Below, piece by piece: positions 1-7,228 of a stretch of DNA of 57,405 bases (the stretch's first letter is position 1; the number at the start of each line of letters is the position of its first letter). A program made the translations under genes and the position numbers. The notes beneath the pieces were generated by a model, which saw nothing but the letters and a program-made list of their open reading frames with translations, searched no databases and was not told the DNA's origin. Source of the stretch: Nocardiopsis suaedae (lineage in GTDB: Bacteria; Actinomycetota; Actinomycetes; Streptosporangiales; Streptosporangiaceae); the NCBI RefSeq assembly GCF_027706745.1, contig NZ_JAQFWP010000046.1, positions 1-57,405 of the forward strand, in the 5' to 3' direction.

Positions 1-70
1 CGCATACCTCGTGCTCCCGGATCCGGCCACCCGAGGGAGGGTGGCCGGATCCGGGAGCACGAGGTATGCG
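1..70. repeat. Perfect 32-bp inverted repeat at window edge
   Basis: Positions 1-32 are the exact reverse complement of 39-70, with a 6-nt loop (GAGGGA) at 33-38. The arms are GC-rich and contain GGATCCGGCCACCC. The left arm starts at the first base of the window, so the repeat may be longer. There is no T-run, so a classical terminator is not clear. The right arm ends 17 nt before the ATG of the next gene and would cover its -35 region, so it could be a terminator of an upstream gene, an operator, or a mobile-element remnant. Confidence 0.8.
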
Positions 71-75
71 ACCGC

Positions 76-81
76 TAGGAT
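76..81 (+). promoter_or_regulatory. Candidate -10 box for leaderless transcript
   Basis: TAGGAT lies 6 nt before the ATG at 88, the spacing expected when transcription starts at the start codon. There is no Shine-Dalgarno sequence between it and the ATG. The -35 region would lie inside the right arm of the inverted repeat at 39-70. Confidence 0.5.
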
Positions 82-87
82 CGCTCC

Positions 88-552
88 ATGTCCCGCATCG
101 CCACCAGTACGCGCGTCGACCTCGCCGGGCTCCTCGACTTCGTCCGGCCCCGCCACCGCGCCCTGCTCATCACCCACCGGGCCGACGGGTCCCCGCAGGC
201 CTCACCGGTCGCCTGCGGCGTCGACCCCTCCGGCCGCATCGTCGTGTCCACCTACCCCGACCGCGCCAAGGCCCGCAACGCCCGGCGCACGCCCCGCGCC
301 TCGGCCGTCGTCCTGAGCGACGACTGGGACGGCCCCTGGGTCCAGGTCGACGGGGCCGCCGAGGTCGTGGACGCCCCCGAATCCGTCGAGCCGCTCGTCG
401 AGTACTTCCGCGCGATCTCCGGCGAGCACCCCGACTGGGAGGAGTACCGGGCGGCCATGGTCCGGCAGGGCAAGTCCCTGATCCGCCTCACCCCCGAGCG
501 GTGGGGCCCCGTGGCCACCGGCGGGTTCCCCGCACACCTGGCGCAGGACTAG
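88..552 (+). CDS. PPOX-class F420-dependent oxidoreductase
   Basis: A 154-aa protein with the split beta-barrel flavin/deazaflavin fold of the pyridoxamine-5'-phosphate-oxidase-like family. The N-terminal half has the family pattern of a short helix followed by an ITHRADGSPQASPV-type strand-turn-strand and IVVSTYPDRAKARN, which normally contacts the F420 phosphate tail. Length is typical for these single-domain enzymes, which use F420H2 to reduce varied substrates; the substrate cannot be read from sequence. The ATG at 88 fits a leaderless start (TAGGAT 6 nt upstream). It is convergent with the SUFU gene, with only 6 nt between the two stops. Confidence 0.85.
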   Translation: MSRIATSTRVDLAGLLDFVRPRHRALLITHRADGSPQASPVACGVDPSGRIVVSTYPDRAKARNARRTPRASAVVLSDDWDGPWVQVDGAAEVVDAPESVEPLVEYFRAISGEHPDWEEYRAAMVRQGKSLIRLTPERWGPVATGGFPAHLAQD

Positions 553-558
553 GCCGCC

Positions 559-1200
559 CTAGGGCGCCCCCGGCAACCGGTCGAGCAGCGACCCGCGGCC
601 GGTGTCGGTCACCCCCAGGGGCATCCACGGCGCCAGGGCGCGCATCAGCTCCGGGGCCCGACCGCCCTTCGCGGCCTCGTACTCGTCCCGGGTCAGGCCC
701 ACCACCTGGAGGAAGGACACCCGCCCGTTGGGCGTGGCGACCGTGCCCATCTCCGGGTCCTCCACGAAGGTGATCGCGGTGATCCGCCCCCCGCCGTCGT
801 CCCCGCCCAGCGCCCCGCCGACGCCCATGGTGTGCCCGGGGGCGAACACGTTCCCGGAGTCGAACACGTACCGCCCGAGGCTCTGCAGCAGCACCGCGGG
901 CCACTGCGGGGGCTCCTCCTGCCCGGGGGTGCGGGCGAGCCGGAAGGTGAACTCCAGGCCCCACCCCGAGACCTCGGGGTTCTCCAACTCCTTCTCGTAG
1001 AGCTCGCTCATCCCGTAGCCGACCACGTGCCAGTGCGGCACGGGGTCGGTGCGCGGGTAGAAGCTGATCCCGTCCAGCGGGTCGGGTCCGCCCAGGGCCC
1101 ACGGGTGCTGCGTGCCCAGGTGCCACTGGGTGGGCTTGTCGTAGATCCGCTGGAGGGCCGCGTCGATCGCGTCCCAGCCGGGCGCGTTGTCATCGTCCAT
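559..1200 (-). CDS. Suppressor-of-fused (SUFU) domain protein
   Basis: A 213-aa cytoplasmic protein whose body matches the SUFU-like fold of bacterial immunity-type proteins. Recognisable pieces are an N-terminal DGISFYPRTDPVPHWHVVGYGMSELY segment (split as DGISFYPRTD and PHWHVVGYGMSELYEKE), the central GWGLEFTFRL strand, and LQSLGRYVFDSGNVFAPGH. In other bacteria such domains are often immunity proteins for polymorphic toxins. No toxin gene is adjacent here, so this copy may be an orphan or have another role. Start is ATG at 1200. The family is clear; the function is not. Confidence 0.85.
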   Translation of the reverse strand: MDDDNAPGWDAIDAALQRIYDKPTQWHLGTQHPWALGGPDPLDGISFYPRTDPVPHWHVVGYGMSELYEKELENPEVSGWGLEFTFRLARTPGQEEPPQWPAVLLQSLGRYVFDSGNVFAPGHTMGVGGALGGDDGGGRITAITFVEDPEMGTVATPNGRVSFLQVVGLTRDEYEAAKGGRAPELMRALAPWMPLGVTDTGRGSLLDRLPGAP

Positions 1201-1342
1201 GACGGCACCGACGCACCCGTCCGGGAAGCGGTTCCCGGTTCCCGGCGCCCTCAGCGGACGTGCAGGTGGTGGTGACGAGGAAGGTCGGCGGCCCTACCTG
1301 TTGTTCTGTCGGCTGGCGGGTGGGTGCGTGGTCGCCGTGGTG

Positions 1343-1475
1343 GGCGGCGACGGCCAGAGCCGGGCGGTTCCCCGGGCTTGCCTGCCGTCCGGCGGGTCCC
1401 TCGCGGTCCGGGCGGGCAGGCGGCTCGGCCGGTGCCCCGCTGACGGACCCCGGCCGGGTAGCGGGTGGTCGGGGC
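1343..1475. repeat. Dispersed intergenic repeat, copy A
   Basis: About 130 bp, closely matched by 1487-1613 and more loosely by 57160-57300. Shared blocks include GCGGTTCCCCGGGC, TGCCGTCCGGCGGG, TCGCGGTCCGGGCGGG and CCCCGGCCG. CCTGCC and GGGCAGG inside the unit can pair as an imperfect hairpin. It is preceded (1294-1342) by a CTGTCGGCTG and GTGCGTGGTC block that also precedes the copies at the right end of the window. Confidence 0.8.
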
Positions 1476-1486
1476 GCGGGAAAGGA

Positions 1487-1613
1487 GGCAGCGACGGCCA
1501 GAGCCGGGCGGTTCCCCGGGCCTGTTTGCCGTCCGCCGGGTTCCTCGTGGTCCGGGTGGGCGGCGGCTCGGCCGGTGCCCCGCTGACGGGCCCCGGCCGG
1601 GCGGCGAGGCGAG
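1487..1613. repeat. Dispersed intergenic repeat, copy B
   Basis: Second unit, 144 bp downstream of copy A and about 90% identical by eye over its first 110 bp (GCGACGGCCAGAGCCGGGCG onward). Differences are mostly single C/T or G/A changes, and reading frames are not specially conserved between copies, so it behaves as a DNA repeat rather than as a coding module. Confidence 0.8.
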
Positions 1614-1627
1614 GGGGCGTCCTTGTC

Positions 1628-1737
1628 GATCTCGGGGAACTCGGGGTTGAAACGGACATCTTAAGAACGGGGTCCCCGAGATCATCGCGGAGGGGGCCGA
1701 CCGGGGGGCGCATACCGGGCATGCCGGGCGCGGCGGG
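1628..1737. repeat. Structured repeat, forward copy
   Basis: An 11-bp inverted repeat (GATCTCGGGGA at 1628-1638 with TCCCCGAGATC at 1673-1683) is followed by a block beginning CGAGATCATCGCGG and running through GGCGCATACC and GGGCATGCCGGGCGCGG. The same block occurs in reverse orientation at about 2740-2797, also next to a hairpin. Confidence 0.7.
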
Positions 1738-1967
1738 GAGGGGGGCGGCGATGCCGCATGGCGGAATGGACGCTTCTCGCGTGATCGGGTGGCGGATCCG
1801 CCACGCGGGACGGGCCCGGGCCGCCCGTAGAGTCCGGAAGGCCGGTTCCGGTCCGGCCCCTACCTGCCCGGCGTCCGGTTTGCCTGGTTCTCGGGGCGCC
1901 GAGACCCCTCCCGCGCCCTGATCGACGCCCGGTGCGGCGGCGCGGGCGTCGGGGGAGTGCGGTCATC

Positions 1968-2190
1968 GCGATTCCAGAACACGTTCTGCCTCCAGAAGGG
2001 CCCCAAACGGCACACCGGGATCGTTTGAGGCCCTCTTTGTCACTGCGTGTAGCCGATATCGGCCCGGAGTGGACCCCGGGCGCCCGACAGGGGGCCCCGA
2101 GCGCCGCGCGCCCGACCCGAACCATTCACCGGAAAACCCTGGATGGATACGAATCGGGCATTTCGTTTCCAGAACGTGTTCTGGAATCGC
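1968..2190. mobile_element. MITE-like segment with 21-bp terminal inverted repeats
   Basis: The 21 bases at 1968-1988 are the exact reverse complement of 2170-2190 (outer GCGATTCCAGAAC, inner ACGTTCTG). The right copy also holds an internal palindrome CCAGAACGTGTTCTGG. About 180 bp of non-coding DNA with lower G+C lies between. The architecture suits a small non-autonomous mobile element, but a clear target-site duplication is not seen and no transposase is present in the window. Paired operator sites are the alternative. Confidence 0.45.
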
Positions 2191-2739
2191 CGACTTCGCG
2201 CGCCCGGGGCCCTCGCGGGTGTCGCTGAGCGCGTTTCCCGGCCCCCTCACCCCTTAACGCGGAGTGTTCGCCCAGGTCAAGGCACTGCCGGGTTCGGCGC
2301 GGACCTGGCGGGGGCGGGTCCGGGCGTCGGAGAGGGTGGACCCCGGCCCGTGCGTGTCACCATGCGGGAGGTTCTCCGTCGAGGGGTGCACGTTGGTTGA
2401 GACCGAGCCCCGGGGCCTGGTCGCCGGGCGCATCCCGGCGCTCCCTCCCGCCCGGAGGGGTGGGGTGCAGGCCCTACGGCCGCCGGGAACGCGAAGAAGC
2501 GTCGCCTTCTGACTGTGCCGCCCACCTCCACCGCGACGGGCCGGACGGACCCGCCCCTCGCCGGTGCCGTCGGGTGGCCCGGGGCAGCGAGGGGGTGCTT
2601 CCACCACGCGATCACTCTCCAGGTGGTTCGTTCACCGCGCTCGATCGGCCAACGAGCGCGAAGGGGGCCGATGCGCCCGTCTTCTTCAGCCCTAAGCGGC
2701 CCTGGGTCATTTTGCGTGGCGGATTCGACTCGCCGCGCC

Positions 2740-2842
2740 CGGTATGCCTGGTATGCGCCGCCCGGTCGCCCTCCCCGCGATGATCTCGACGGAAGTGCTG
2801 TCATTCAGGCGGTTTTGGCAGCACTTCTGTCGAGATCATCGC
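2740..2842. repeat. Structured repeat, inverted copy with 24-bp hairpin
   Basis: Positions 2777-2800 pair with 2819-2842 (23 of 24 bases, 18-nt spacer), giving a long hairpin with GATGATCTCGAC at its foot. Positions 2740-2797 are, on the minus strand, a near copy of the block at about 1678-1737 (CGAGATCATCGCGG, GCGCATACC, CCGGGCGCGGCG). Each copy thus couples a hairpin with the same roughly 60-bp flank, in opposite orientations about 1 kb apart. Confidence 0.75.
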
Positions 2843-2983
2843 GCCGCGCCTGACTGTGCGCAACCTCGGGGGTCCGGCTCCTGCGCGGGCGCGCCGCCGG
2901 TGGCGTGGACGCACCCGGCCTGACTCCCGGTAGGGGTAGGCTTCGCCGTCCTGTACCGCGTGACCAGAGGAGTCGATGCTCAG

Positions 2984-3940
2984 ATGACGGCTGACCGGCC
3001 AGGGCCCGCACGGGACGACGTGCTCGGATACTTCGACACGCTGTCGAACCGGGGGCGGTGGGGTGACGACGACGAGCTCGGGACCCTGAACCTCATCACC
3101 GACGGCGTCCGTATGGCTGCGGCGCGGTCCGTGCGCCACGGCAGGAGCGTGTCGTGCGCGTGGGAGATCACCGCGCCGGAGGAGATGGAGCGCTCGACGA
3201 CGGTGTGCCCGTGCGCGGCCGACATGCCGGGGGCCGAGGACATGCCGGTCCCCGGGTTCCGCGACGACCGGCGCTGGGGGTTCGCCAACGAGCAGGTCTC
3301 CCTGAACTGCCACGGGAACACCGTCACCCACATCGACGCGCCGTGCCACCTGATGTGGGACGGCGAGATGTACAACGGGCGGCCGCACACGTTCGTCGAC
3401 GCCGAGACGGGGTCGGCGTGGGCGGCCGTCACGGCGGCGGCGAACGGGATCATCACGCGCGGCGTCCTGCTGGACGTCGCCGGGGCCCGCGGCGTGCCGT
3501 GGCTGGAACCGGGGCAGGGCGTGTTCCCCGAGGACCTCGAGGAGGCCGAGCGCCGCCAGGGCGTGCGGGTGCGGTCCGGCGACGCGGTGCTCCTGCGCAC
3601 CGGCGGCGGCCGCGTGCGGCACCAGGGCGGTGCGGCCGGCGGCGTCACGCAGGCCGGGTGGCACGCCTCCTGCCTGCCATGGCTGCACGAACGGGAGGTG
3701 GCCCTGATCGGCGCCGACACCCCTCAGGACGTCCAGCCGTCGGGCTACGACGGCGTGCTGATGCCGGTCCACGCCGTGAGCCTGGTCGCGATGGGCCTGT
3801 GGATGCTCGACAACTGCGACCTGGAGGCCTGCAGGGCGGCGGCCGCCGAGCTCGGCCAGTGGGACTTCCACCTCTCGGTCGCGCCGGTCCGCTACGCCGG
3901 TGCGATCGGGAGCCCGGTCAATCCCATCGCCACGTTCTGA
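2984..3940 (+). CDS. Cyclase family protein (kynurenine formamidase-like hydrolase)
   Basis: A 318-aa protein of the cyclase/KynB-like metal-dependent hydrolase family. The signature HGNTVTHIDAPCH lies at residues 110-122; His116, Asp118 and His122 are the expected metal ligands. C-terminal VLMPVHAVSLVAMGLWMLDN resembles the long helix of the fold. Family members open amide or ester rings or dehydrate small acids; this longer subgroup (about 310-330 aa) has no assigned substrate that I can name. AGAGGAG at 2966-2972 supports the ATG at 2984 rather than the in-frame GTG at 2960. It is monocistronic, with a hairpin after it. Confidence 0.85.
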   Translation: MTADRPGPARDDVLGYFDTLSNRGRWGDDDELGTLNLITDGVRMAAARSVRHGRSVSCAWEITAPEEMERSTTVCPCAADMPGAEDMPVPGFRDDRRWGFANEQVSLNCHGNTVTHIDAPCHLMWDGEMYNGRPHTFVDAETGSAWAAVTAAANGIITRGVLLDVAGARGVPWLEPGQGVFPEDLEEAERRQGVRVRSGDAVLLRTGGGRVRHQGGAAGGVTQAGWHASCLPWLHEREVALIGADTPQDVQPSGYDGVLMPVHAVSLVAMGLWMLDNCDLEACRAAAAELGQWDFHLSVAPVRYAGAIGSPVNPIATF

Positions 3941-3952
3941 CCGCGCCCGCAA

Positions 3953-4005
3953 GGGGCCAGGGGCATTGAGGATTGAGAGTGGCGGAACCGCCGCCTTCTG
4001 GCCCC
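3953..4005 (+). terminator. Stem-loop after cyclase gene
   Basis: GGGGCCAG (3953-3960) pairs with CTGGCCCC (3998-4005), with an inner GGCGG-AA-CCGCC hairpin between them. It lies 12 nt after the cyclase stop. No T-run follows, which is usual at this base composition. Confidence 0.5.
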
Positions 4006-4125
4006 TGAAGCGTCCTTGTTCACGGCGCCAGATGCCCGAACACCCGTTGAGTGTCCGGGAGGTCCGGAGTGTGGCTCCCACGGCCGCCACGCATGCGGCC
4101 CTGTTGTGCCGCCGCACCGCCGTCC

Positions 4126-5193
4126 CTACGCCGGGGGCGCCGTGCTGTCCCGCAGGACCACCTCGGCCCCCGCCGGGACCCTCCTCGGCTGGGCCGCGGG
4201 GGCCTCGGTCAGGGCAAGCCTCGCCGCCTCCTGGCCCATCCACTCCAGCGGCAGCCGCACCGTCGTCAGGGAGGGGATCAGGTCCCGCAGCGTCGGGATG
4301 TCGTCGAACCCCGCCACGGACAGGTCCTCCGGCACCCGAAGCCCCGCGTCGCGGAGGGCCGCTATCGCGCCCGTGGCCATCACGTCGTTCACCGCGAACA
4401 GGCACGTCGCGTCCGTCCCCGCCGCCAGCAGGCGCTGCGTGGAGGCGTACCCCCCGTCGCGGGTGAACGCCCCGTGCACCACGTCGTGGTAGGCGGGCTC
4501 GATCCCCGCCTCCGACAGCGCCCCGTGGAACCCGTCCAGGCGGTCGCGCGCCGTGCGCAGGTCCGGCGGCCCCGCCAGGACCGCGAACCGACGGTGCCCC
4601 ATCGTGATCAACCGCCGCGCGAGGTCCGCCGCGCCCTCCCGGTTGGCCGGGACCACCGTGTCGGCGGGCAGCCCGCCCTGCGACACGCACGCCACCCGGC
4701 CGCCCTGGGCGGTGAACCGCTCGATCTCGGCCGCCAGGTTCCGGTTCCCCACCTCGTCCACCGTCCTGGTCCCCGCCAGCACCACGGCCTTGGCCCGGTG
4801 CGCCCGCAGCGTCGCCAGGATCTCGGTCTCCCGCTGCGGAGTGCGCCCCGTGGTGCCCAGCACCACCACCAGTCCCTCCTCCTCGGCGCGGCCGGTCACG
4901 CCCGACGCGATGCTGGAGAAGTACGGGTCGGCGATGTCGTGCACGATCAGCCCCACCAGCGAGCTGGAGTTGCGCGCCAGCGCCTGCGCCGAGGCGTTCG
5001 GCAGGTACCCCAGCTCGCCCGCGCTGGCCATCACCTTCTTGCGCAGCTTCTCGCCCACCTGCCGGGTGCTGCCGTTCAGCACCCGCGAAGCGGTCGCCAG
5101 CGATACCCCCGCATGCTGGGCGACCTGCTCCAATGTGACGTTCCCGCTGCTCTGGCTCTCCACTTGCGGTGTCCTCCCCGCCCCCCGGTTCAC
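4126..5193 (-). CDS. LacI family transcriptional regulator
   Basis: A 355-aa repressor. The N-terminal helix-turn-helix (about residues 18-52, TLEQVAQHAGVSLATASRVL) is followed by the hinge GYLPNASAQALAR, which inserts in the minor groove, then a periplasmic-binding-protein-like effector domain (NSSSLVGLIVHDIADPYFSS to the end) with the usual GFDDIP motif near residue 300. It ends the minus-strand carbohydrate operon, and a LacI-type operator sits 57 bp upstream of its ATG. It most likely represses this locus and itself in response to a sugar; the effector is unknown. Confidence 0.93.
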   Translation of the reverse strand: MNRGAGRTPQVESQSSGNVTLEQVAQHAGVSLATASRVLNGSTRQVGEKLRKKVMASAGELGYLPNASAQALARNSSSLVGLIVHDIADPYFSSIASGVTGRAEEEGLVVVLGTTGRTPQRETEILATLRAHRAKAVVLAGTRTVDEVGNRNLAAEIERFTAQGGRVACVSQGGLPADTVVPANREGAADLARRLITMGHRRFAVLAGPPDLRTARDRLDGFHGALSEAGIEPAYHDVVHGAFTRDGGYASTQRLLAAGTDATCLFAVNDVMATGAIAALRDAGLRVPEDLSVAGFDDIPTLRDLIPSLTTVRLPLEWMGQEAARLALTEAPAAQPRRVPAGAEVVLRDSTAPPA

Positions 5194-5249
5194 GAACGCT
5201 CACCGCCCGGCACGCGCCGCGGCGCGCGGAACCGCGCGCCGCGCCGGAC

Positions 5250-5263
5250 GGAAAACATTTTCC
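5250..5263. promoter_or_regulatory. LacI-type operator 1
   Basis: GGAAAACATTTTCC between the LacI gene and the epimerase gene. Arms GGAAAA and TTTTCC are perfectly complementary around a CA centre. It matches the general pattern of LacI-family sites and resembles the three other sites at 8411, 9798 and 9935. Confidence 0.65.
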
Positions 5264-5271
5264 TGGCTTTC

Positions 5272-6156
5272 CTAGGATCGTAGCCGCTCGCGCCAGGTGT
5301 GTCGGGGGGCCCATCCCAGCAGCCGCTGGGCCTGAGCGCTGGAGAACGCCGCCTGCCCGGGCGCCAGCGACGCCGCCGCGGCGGCGGTGCCCGGGTGGAA
5401 GCGCGGCAGCAGGTCCGAGAGCGGCCCCTCGGCCATCGGGTCCTCGGCGATGGCGTGCAGGACCCGCCCCTGCGCCGCCCCCGACCGGTCCTCGGCGATC
5501 AGCGCGAACAGCTCGGCGGCGTCCTCGGCGTCGATGTAGTTGAACAGCGACGCCGCCGCCAGCTCCGGGCGGGCCAGCCGCTCGGCCACCGTGTGCCCCT
5601 GCTGAGTGGGCGCCCCCTCCCACTCCTCGGGCGCGATGACGTACCCCGGGCGCACCGCGGTGAACACGCACCCGCCGTCGGACGTGCGGGCCAGCGTGCG
5701 CACCGCCTCCTCGATGACCGCCTTGCTCAGCCCGTAGGCGTGCACCGGCGCCACCGGGTGCCCCTCATCGAGCGGCAGCCGCTCGGGCGTCCAGTCCGCG
5801 GACCCGTACCCGAACACCGTGGGGGAGGAGGCGGCCGCCACGGAGTGGGCCCCGTGCGCGCGGGCGTCGTCCAGCACCCCCCAAGCCAGCCGGGCGTTGA
5901 CCGCCACCGTCTCGGCGCCCGGCCGGGCGTGCGGCACCGCGATCCCCGCCAAGTGCGCCACCGCCTCGGGCCGGACGTCGGCGAACACCTGGGCCCGCGC
6001 CTCGTCGTCCAGCAGGTCGGCCTTCCGGAACTCCACCCCGGGCCGCTCCGGACCGGGGAAGGCGTCCACCGACGTCACCTCGTGGCCGCGCCGGGCGAAC
6101 ACCTCGACCACGCTCCGGCCCAGACGCCCGGACCCTCCGGTGACCAGCACGCGCAT
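5272..6156 (-). CDS. NAD-dependent epimerase/dehydratase (extended SDR)
   Basis: A 294-aa extended short-chain dehydrogenase. The Rossmann motif GGSGRLG is at residues 7-13, an HLAG motif at 68-71, and the catalytic Tyr141 and Lys145 sit in YGLSK, with an upstream AASSPTVFG strand supplying the active-site Ser/Thr region. Such enzymes epimerise, dehydrate or oxidise sugars or their lactones, and location in a LacI-controlled sugar locus with two Gfo/Idh/MocA dehydrogenases supports that role. The ribosome binding site is weak. The 166-bp gap before it holds a purine-rich tandem tract. Confidence 0.9.
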   Translation of the reverse strand: MRVLVTGGSGRLGRSVVEVFARRGHEVTSVDAFPGPERPGVEFRKADLLDDEARAQVFADVRPEAVAHLAGIAVPHARPGAETVAVNARLAWGVLDDARAHGAHSVAAASSPTVFGYGSADWTPERLPLDEGHPVAPVHAYGLSKAVIEEAVRTLARTSDGGCVFTAVRPGYVIAPEEWEGAPTQQGHTVAERLARPELAAASLFNYIDAEDAAELFALIAEDRSGAAQGRVLHAIAEDPMAEGPLSDLLPRFHPGTAAAAASLAPGQAAFSSAQAQRLLGWAPRHTWRERLRS

Positions 6157-6182
6157 TCCAAGAACCGCCTTTCGTGTTGTGC

Positions 6183-6297
6183 AGGGGGAAGAGGAGAGGA
6201 GTGGGGGAAGGGCAGGGGAGTGGGGGAAGGGCAGGGGAGTGGGAGAAGAGCAGGGGGAGGGAGCGGGGAAAGGGAAAGCGCAGGAAAGGAAAGGGGC
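6183..6297. repeat. Purine tract with 3 x 19-bp tandem repeats
   Basis: The plus strand is almost pure A/G from 6183 to 6297. Inside it are three 19-bp units at 6199-6217, 6218-6236 and 6237-6255 (GAGTGGGGGAAGGGCAGGG, the third with two changes). The tract lies between the DUF6807 gene and the epimerase gene, so it is C/U-rich in their mRNA. G-runs on the plus strand could form quadruplex or triplex DNA. Confidence 0.85.
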
Positions 6298-6322
6298 TTT
6301 CCCCGCCCCGGCTCCGGGCCGC

Positions 6323-7228
6323 CTACTCCGGCAGGTCCGCCACCAGGCGCCCCGCCTGCCCGGGGGACAGGTGCCCGTCGGCCACCACGACCGCCCAACC
6401 GCGCTCCACCACGGACCCGTCCGCGACGCGCAGCACCTGGTCCCAGGCCAGCGACGTGCCGACCCCCGGGTACTCGGCGGCGCGGATGAACCACGGGTCG
6501 CGTTCGGCCCCCGTCTGCGCGAACACCAGCGTCCAGGGGCCCCCGGCCGGGGCCGTCCCCGCCAGTGCCACCCACTCCGCCCGCGACCCGTGCAGCTCCG
6601 GCTCGCCCCCGGGCTCGGAGCCGAAGCACTCCGGCGCCTCGTCGGCGATCGGCGCCCGCCAGAACAGGCCCCCGTACCCCGCCCCCGGCCGCCCCTTGGT
6701 CGCCGGGCTCCCGATGGCCAGCCCCCGGCCCGCCGTGTTGCGCAGCCGCGTCCCCGTCCGGAGCACCCACGCCCCGTCCGCCGCCGGCGCGGCCGAGACC
6801 GTGCGCTCCTCGCGCAGCAGCTCCCCGCCGTCCGGACCGGTCCACGACAGCTCCTCCACCCGGCGGTCCGGCGCCTCCTCCAGCCACCGCACGTGCTCCT
6901 GGCGGCCGTGGTTGTCGAGCATCACCGACCCCCGGTCCGGGGTGAAGGTGCGCCCGCCCCAGAAGCTGGAGCCGTCGACGTCGGCCACCGTCACCCCCGT
7001 CCCCAGATGGTGCCGGTGGTCGTCGGGGAACACCTCGGTCACGGCGGTCCCGCCCAGGGTGCGCACCGGGTGCAGGTAGGCCCGGGGGGAGAGCCCGGGG
7101 GCGACGTCGGCGCCCGACCGCAGCTCGGCCACGGGCAGCCCGGCCACGTTCAGCGCCGGGACCGGCCGGTCGGGCCGGGCGGCCCCCGGCCCGCCGCGCC
7201 CCTGCCGCTCGCTCTGCGGAGTCGTCAC
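6323..7228 (-). CDS. DUF6807 (PmoA-like) family protein
   Basis: A 301-aa protein resembling the DUF6807 family, formerly labelled methane oxygenase PmoA by similarity. Supporting segments are RAYLHPVRTLGGTAVTEVFP, HHLGTGVTVADVDG and FWGGRTFTPDRG near the N-terminus and a GGLFWRAP strand mid-protein. The family is commonly encoded beside Gfo/Idh/MocA dehydrogenases in sugar-catabolic loci; no biochemical role is established that I can state. The GTG start at 7228 overlaps the stop of the upstream dehydrogenase by 4 nt (GTGA), indicating translational coupling. Confidence 0.8.
   Translation of the reverse strand: MTTPQSERQGRGGPGAARPDRPVPALNVAGLPVAELRSGADVAPGLSPRAYLHPVRTLGGTAVTEVFPDDHRHHLGTGVTVADVDGSSFWGGRTFTPDRGSVMLDNHGRQEHVRWLEEAPDRRVEELSWTGPDGGELLREERTVSAAPAADGAWVLRTGTRLRNTAGRGLAIGSPATKGRPGAGYGGLFWRAPIADEAPECFGSEPGGEPELHGSRAEWVALAGTAPAGGPWTLVFAQTGAERDPWFIRAAEYPGVGTSLAWDQVLRVADGSVVERGWAVVVADGHLSPGQAGRLVADLPE

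Larger units (their letters stand above)
1201..2983. other. Gene-poor 1.8-kb repeat-rich interval
   Basis: No reading frame here has recognisable protein families or a convincing ribosome binding site. Open frames exist on both strands, as expected at this G+C content. The interval contains two copies of a dispersed repeat (1343-1475, 1487-1613), two copies in opposite orientation of a structured repeat (1628-1737 and 2740-2842), and a segment bounded by 21-bp inverted repeats (1968-2190). Local A+T is higher around 1640-1670 and 2010-2180 than in neighbouring genes. Between 2191 and 2739 no feature is supported. Confidence 0.7.

Noticed and set aside
559-1200. SUFU protein as immunity partner of a polymorphic toxin
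   Set aside because: No toxin, pretoxin or secretion gene lies next to it in the window.
1187-1921. 244-codon open frame through the repeat region
   Set aside because: It covers the two DNA repeats, has no domain, and the copies at the right end do not keep the frame.
2264-2512. Small gene in the repeat-rich gap
   Set aside because: Open frame of 82 codons with no ribosome binding site, no domain and a composition like antisense frames.
2801-5671. Very long open frame on the minus strand (over 900 codons)
   Set aside because: It is antisense to the cyclase gene and out of frame with LacI; its product is Gly/Arg/Ala-rich with no family features. Such frames are expected at this G+C content.
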